A DNA stretch of 7,498 nucleotides from positions 1 to 7,498 of the forward strand of contig JAFAOZ010000129.1 of NCBI GenBank assembly GCA_019247395.1, given 5' to 3'. Source of the DNA: Vulcanimicrobiota bacterium (GTDB lineage: Bacteria > Vulcanimicrobiota > Vulcanimicrobiia > Vulcanimicrobiales > Vulcanimicrobiaceae). The translations under genes and the position numbers were made by a program. The notes beneath the pieces are model-generated. The model was not told where the DNA came from. It searched no databases and saw nothing but the letters and a program-made list of their open reading frames with translations. Positions 5,716-7,498 of this stretch are shown piece by piece (position 1 is the first letter of the stretch; each line of letters starts with the position of its first letter).

Positions 5716-6402
5716 ATGCAAATTATGCCGAACGCCCGCGTTGCGGTCATCGACGACGACCGCATGGTACGGGAGATGTTAGAACTTGGACTCTCCCGCG
5801 AAGGCTACGAGGTCCGGACCGCGATGGACGGTCTAGCCGCGCTGGAGCTCGTCAAGGTCTTCGATCCAGAGCTCATCGTCCTCGACATCATGATGCCCAA
5901 GATCGACGGGGTGACGCTACTCCCGCGGCTTCGCGAAATCACGCAGGCGCCGATCCTCATGCTCACCGCCAAGGGCGGGACCGAAGAAAAGGTTCGGTCG
6001 CTCAGTTCGGGGGCCGATGATTATCTCGTAAAGCCGTTCGTCTTCGAAGAGCTCATTGCGCGACTTCAGGCCAAGCTGCGTCGCCCGCAGCTGATCGAAG
6101 AGAACGTGTTGCGGTGGCGCGACATCTCGATCAATCCGGCGACGCGCGAGGCGTGGCGCGGGAAGGATCCGCTTGAGTTCACTCAGCGCGAATTCGATCT
6201 GCTCGAAGTTTTTATGCGCGAGCCACGGCGCGTCTTCAGCAAGGACCACTTGCTCGAAATCGTGTGGGGACACGATTTTGAAGGCGGCCCTAATATCGTC
6301 GAAACGTACATATCGTACTTGCGCGGGAAGGTAGACCGCCCAGCAGAGCCGGGCTCGTTCATTCGAACGGTTCGCGGCGTCGGCTATGGGCTGTCGCAAT
6401 AG
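5716..6402 (+). CDS. OmpR/PhoB-type two-component response regulator
   Basis: The product has 228 residues in the usual two-domain layout. The receiver (about residues 7-122) has the acidic pocket VAVIDDD (Asp13-Asp15), the phospho-acceptor Asp57 in LIVLDIMMPKIDG, Thr84 in LMLTA and Lys106 in DDYLVKPF, so all switch residues are present. A short linker leads to a winged-helix domain (about 131-228) with LEFTQREFDLLEVFMREPRR, VFSKDHLLEIVWG, the recognition-helix region NIVETYISYLRGKV and the terminal wing FIRTVRGVGYGL. It should be phosphorylated by the kinase encoded 15 bp downstream and then bind direct-repeat promoter sites. The target genes are unknown. The start could also be the ATG at 5725, which gives MPNARVAVIDDD and would suit the family; neither has a clear Shine-Dalgarno. 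No convincing promoter was found between the tandem repeat and the start. Confidence 0.96.
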   Translation: MQIMPNARVAVIDDDRMVREMLELGLSREGYEVRTAMDGLAALELVKVFDPELIVLDIMMPKIDGVTLLPRLREITQAPILMLTAKGGTEEKVRSLSSGADDYLVKPFVFEELIARLQAKLRRPQLIEENVLRWRDISINPATREAWRGKDPLEFTQREFDLLEVFMREPRRVFSKDHLLEIVWGHDFEGGPNIVETYISYLRGKVDRPAEPGSFIRTVRGVGYGLSQ

Positions 6403-6417
6403 CGGCGCCCACATAAC

Positions 6418-7498
6418 ATGAAGCTCGCAGCGCGACTCTCCGCCCTTTACGCTGCGCTGCTCGGCGTGACCGTCGTCATCGTCATTCTCGCATCGTCAGT
6501 TGCGCTCGTTTTCGAGCTGTGGCAATTCTCCGGCGACGTCATGATCGCCAAGCACGAAGAGGCGCGCATTCTCGTCGATCAATATCGGCGCGAAGGAATG
6601 ACGCTCTCGCAAGCGGCCCCCGAAATCGTCAGCGCGCTCGGCGGCATCGGGTTACGCGTAGCGGTTTACGATTTGAAAGGCCGCTATCTGGCGGGCGATA
6701 AGACGCTGCCGCGAAAAACGCTGTCTGCCGTCGTTGCCGCCGGAGGAATGGAACACTTCATCCCGCCCTCCATGCGCGGGCACCGTAATGCTTTTCCGCC
6801 CCTGCCGCCCGATGCAACGCGTCTCGAGCCGCTATCGTTGACCTCTGTGGAAGGCGGATACGTCGGTTTTGCGCCGTCCATTCCACTGGTGCTGGTGTCA
6901 CTAGCGCCCTATTGGCGGATCGTGCTGACGATTGCGTTGGGTGCGATTTTGCTGTCGTGGTTCGTCGGGCGCCACTTCGCTCAGCAGTCGCTGCGGCCGA
7001 TCAATGAAGTCAGCGATTCGCTTCGAGCGCTCGCAGATGGCGACTACACGCAGCGCCGTTTCGTCATGGCCGGCGGCGACGAAATAGCATCGCTCACCGC
7101 GGCGTTCAACGATGCCGTTGAGAGCGTCGCTGCAGCGATGGATCATCGCCGGCAAGCCGAGGAGCACATGCGACAGTTTGCCGCCGATGCCTCGCACGAG
7201 CTGCGTACGCCGCTGACGGTCATCGCCGGCTATATTGACGTGCTTCGCCGCGGCGCCATCGAAGAGCCGCGCATCGCGCGGCAGATTCTCGCAACCATGT
7301 CGCTCGAAAAGGAGCACATGCGCGGGCTGATCGACCGGCTGATGCGGCTCGCGCGTCTCGACTCCGAAGCGCCACCGATTGTCGAGGATGTCGACGTCGT
7401 CGAGCTGCTGCGCAGTCAAGTCGAAGCGGCCCGCCGGCTGGACGATCGCCGAACGATCGACTACAGCGTTGACGGCGTTCGCACGATTGCTGCCGATC
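6418..7498 (+). CDS. Membrane sensor histidine kinase, 3' end missing
   Basis: The frame from ATG 6418 stays open for 360 codons to the window end, so the C-terminal ATPase domain is not visible. Residues about 9-35 form a first membrane helix (LYAALLGVTVVIVILASSVAL). An extracytoplasmic sensor segment of roughly 120 residues follows. It includes EEARILVDQYRREGMTLSQA and ends with a proline-rich stretch (FIPPSMRG, FPPLPPDATRLEPL). A second membrane helix lies at about 163-184 (IVLTIALGAILLSWFVG). A HAMP linker follows (LRPINEVSDSLRALADGDYT, GGDEIASLTAAFNDAVESV), then the dimerisation and phosphotransfer helix with the H-box FAADASHELRTPL, whose His260 is the autophosphorylation site. This is an HPK1-like EnvZ-type kinase. 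It follows its response regulator by 15 bp, so the two are very probably one operon and a cognate pair. The stimulus cannot be inferred; the sensor segment matches no domain I can name. Confidence 0.95.
   Translation, partial: MKLAARLSALYAALLGVTVVIVILASSVALVFELWQFSGDVMIAKHEEARILVDQYRREGMTLSQAAPEIVSALGGIGLRVAVYDLKGRYLAGDKTLPRKTLSAVVAAGGMEHFIPPSMRGHRNAFPPLPPDATRLEPLSLTSVEGGYVGFAPSIPLVLVSLAPYWRIVLTIALGAILLSWFVGRHFAQQSLRPINEVSDSLRALADGDYTQRRFVMAGGDEIASLTAAFNDAVESVAAAMDHRRQAEEHMRQFAADASHELRTPLTVIAGYIDVLRRGAIEEPRIARQILATMSLEKEHMRGLIDRLMRLARLDSEAPPIVEDVDVVELLRSQVEAARRLDDRRTIDYSVDGVRTIAAD

Overview
This is a GC-rich chromosomal bacterial window with six complete protein genes, two genes cut by the window edges, one probable micro-ORF and a cluster of small DNA/RNA-scale structures between genes. 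All protein genes read on the + strand. No rRNA, tRNA, CRISPR array, insertion sequence or phage gene was recognised. The organism cannot be named from the sequence. The strongly GC-ending codons, the near absence of Shine-Dalgarno sequences before most genes, a MalT-type LuxR giant regulator and an interspersed repeat of the CCCTTCGACA...GGCTCAGGG type fit an environmental, poorly cultured lineage (Eremiobacterota-like or similar). That placement is a low-confidence inference.

Region 1 (1-2257) is a tightly coupled operon: a LemA-family protein whose N-terminus lies outside the window, a small soluble TPM-domain protein, a secreted and membrane-anchored YgcG-like TPM protein with a glycine-rich tail, and a protein resembling N-acetylmuramoyl-L-alanine amidases. 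Each junction is a 4-base stop/start overlap (ATGA, ATGA, GTGA), so the four are probably translated together. LemA plus TPM/YgcG proteins is a recurrent envelope-associated pair. The amidase-like fourth member points the same way but has no visible export signal.

Region 2 (2298-4925) is one large 875-residue regulator with an N-terminal ATPase of the MalT/STAND type, a helical sensor middle and a C-terminal LuxR helix-turn-helix. Part of its second half is clearly AT-richer than the surrounding genes.

Region 3 (4926-5715) is the least ordinary stretch. It holds a possible promoter, a Shine-Dalgarno-preceded micro-ORF for a 21-residue hydrophobic peptide, a short hairpin over that ORF's stop codon, a perfect 12-bp inverted repeat that covers the probable start codon of the next gene, an unrecognised 151-residue protein, and a tandem repeat of a 20-bp unit that begins right after that gene's stop codon.

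Region 4 (5716-7498) is a classical two-component pair: an OmpR-type response regulator followed 15 bp later by its probable membrane histidine kinase, which runs off the window before its ATPase domain. Nothing in the sequence directly links the two-component pair to the envelope operon or to the LuxR regulator.
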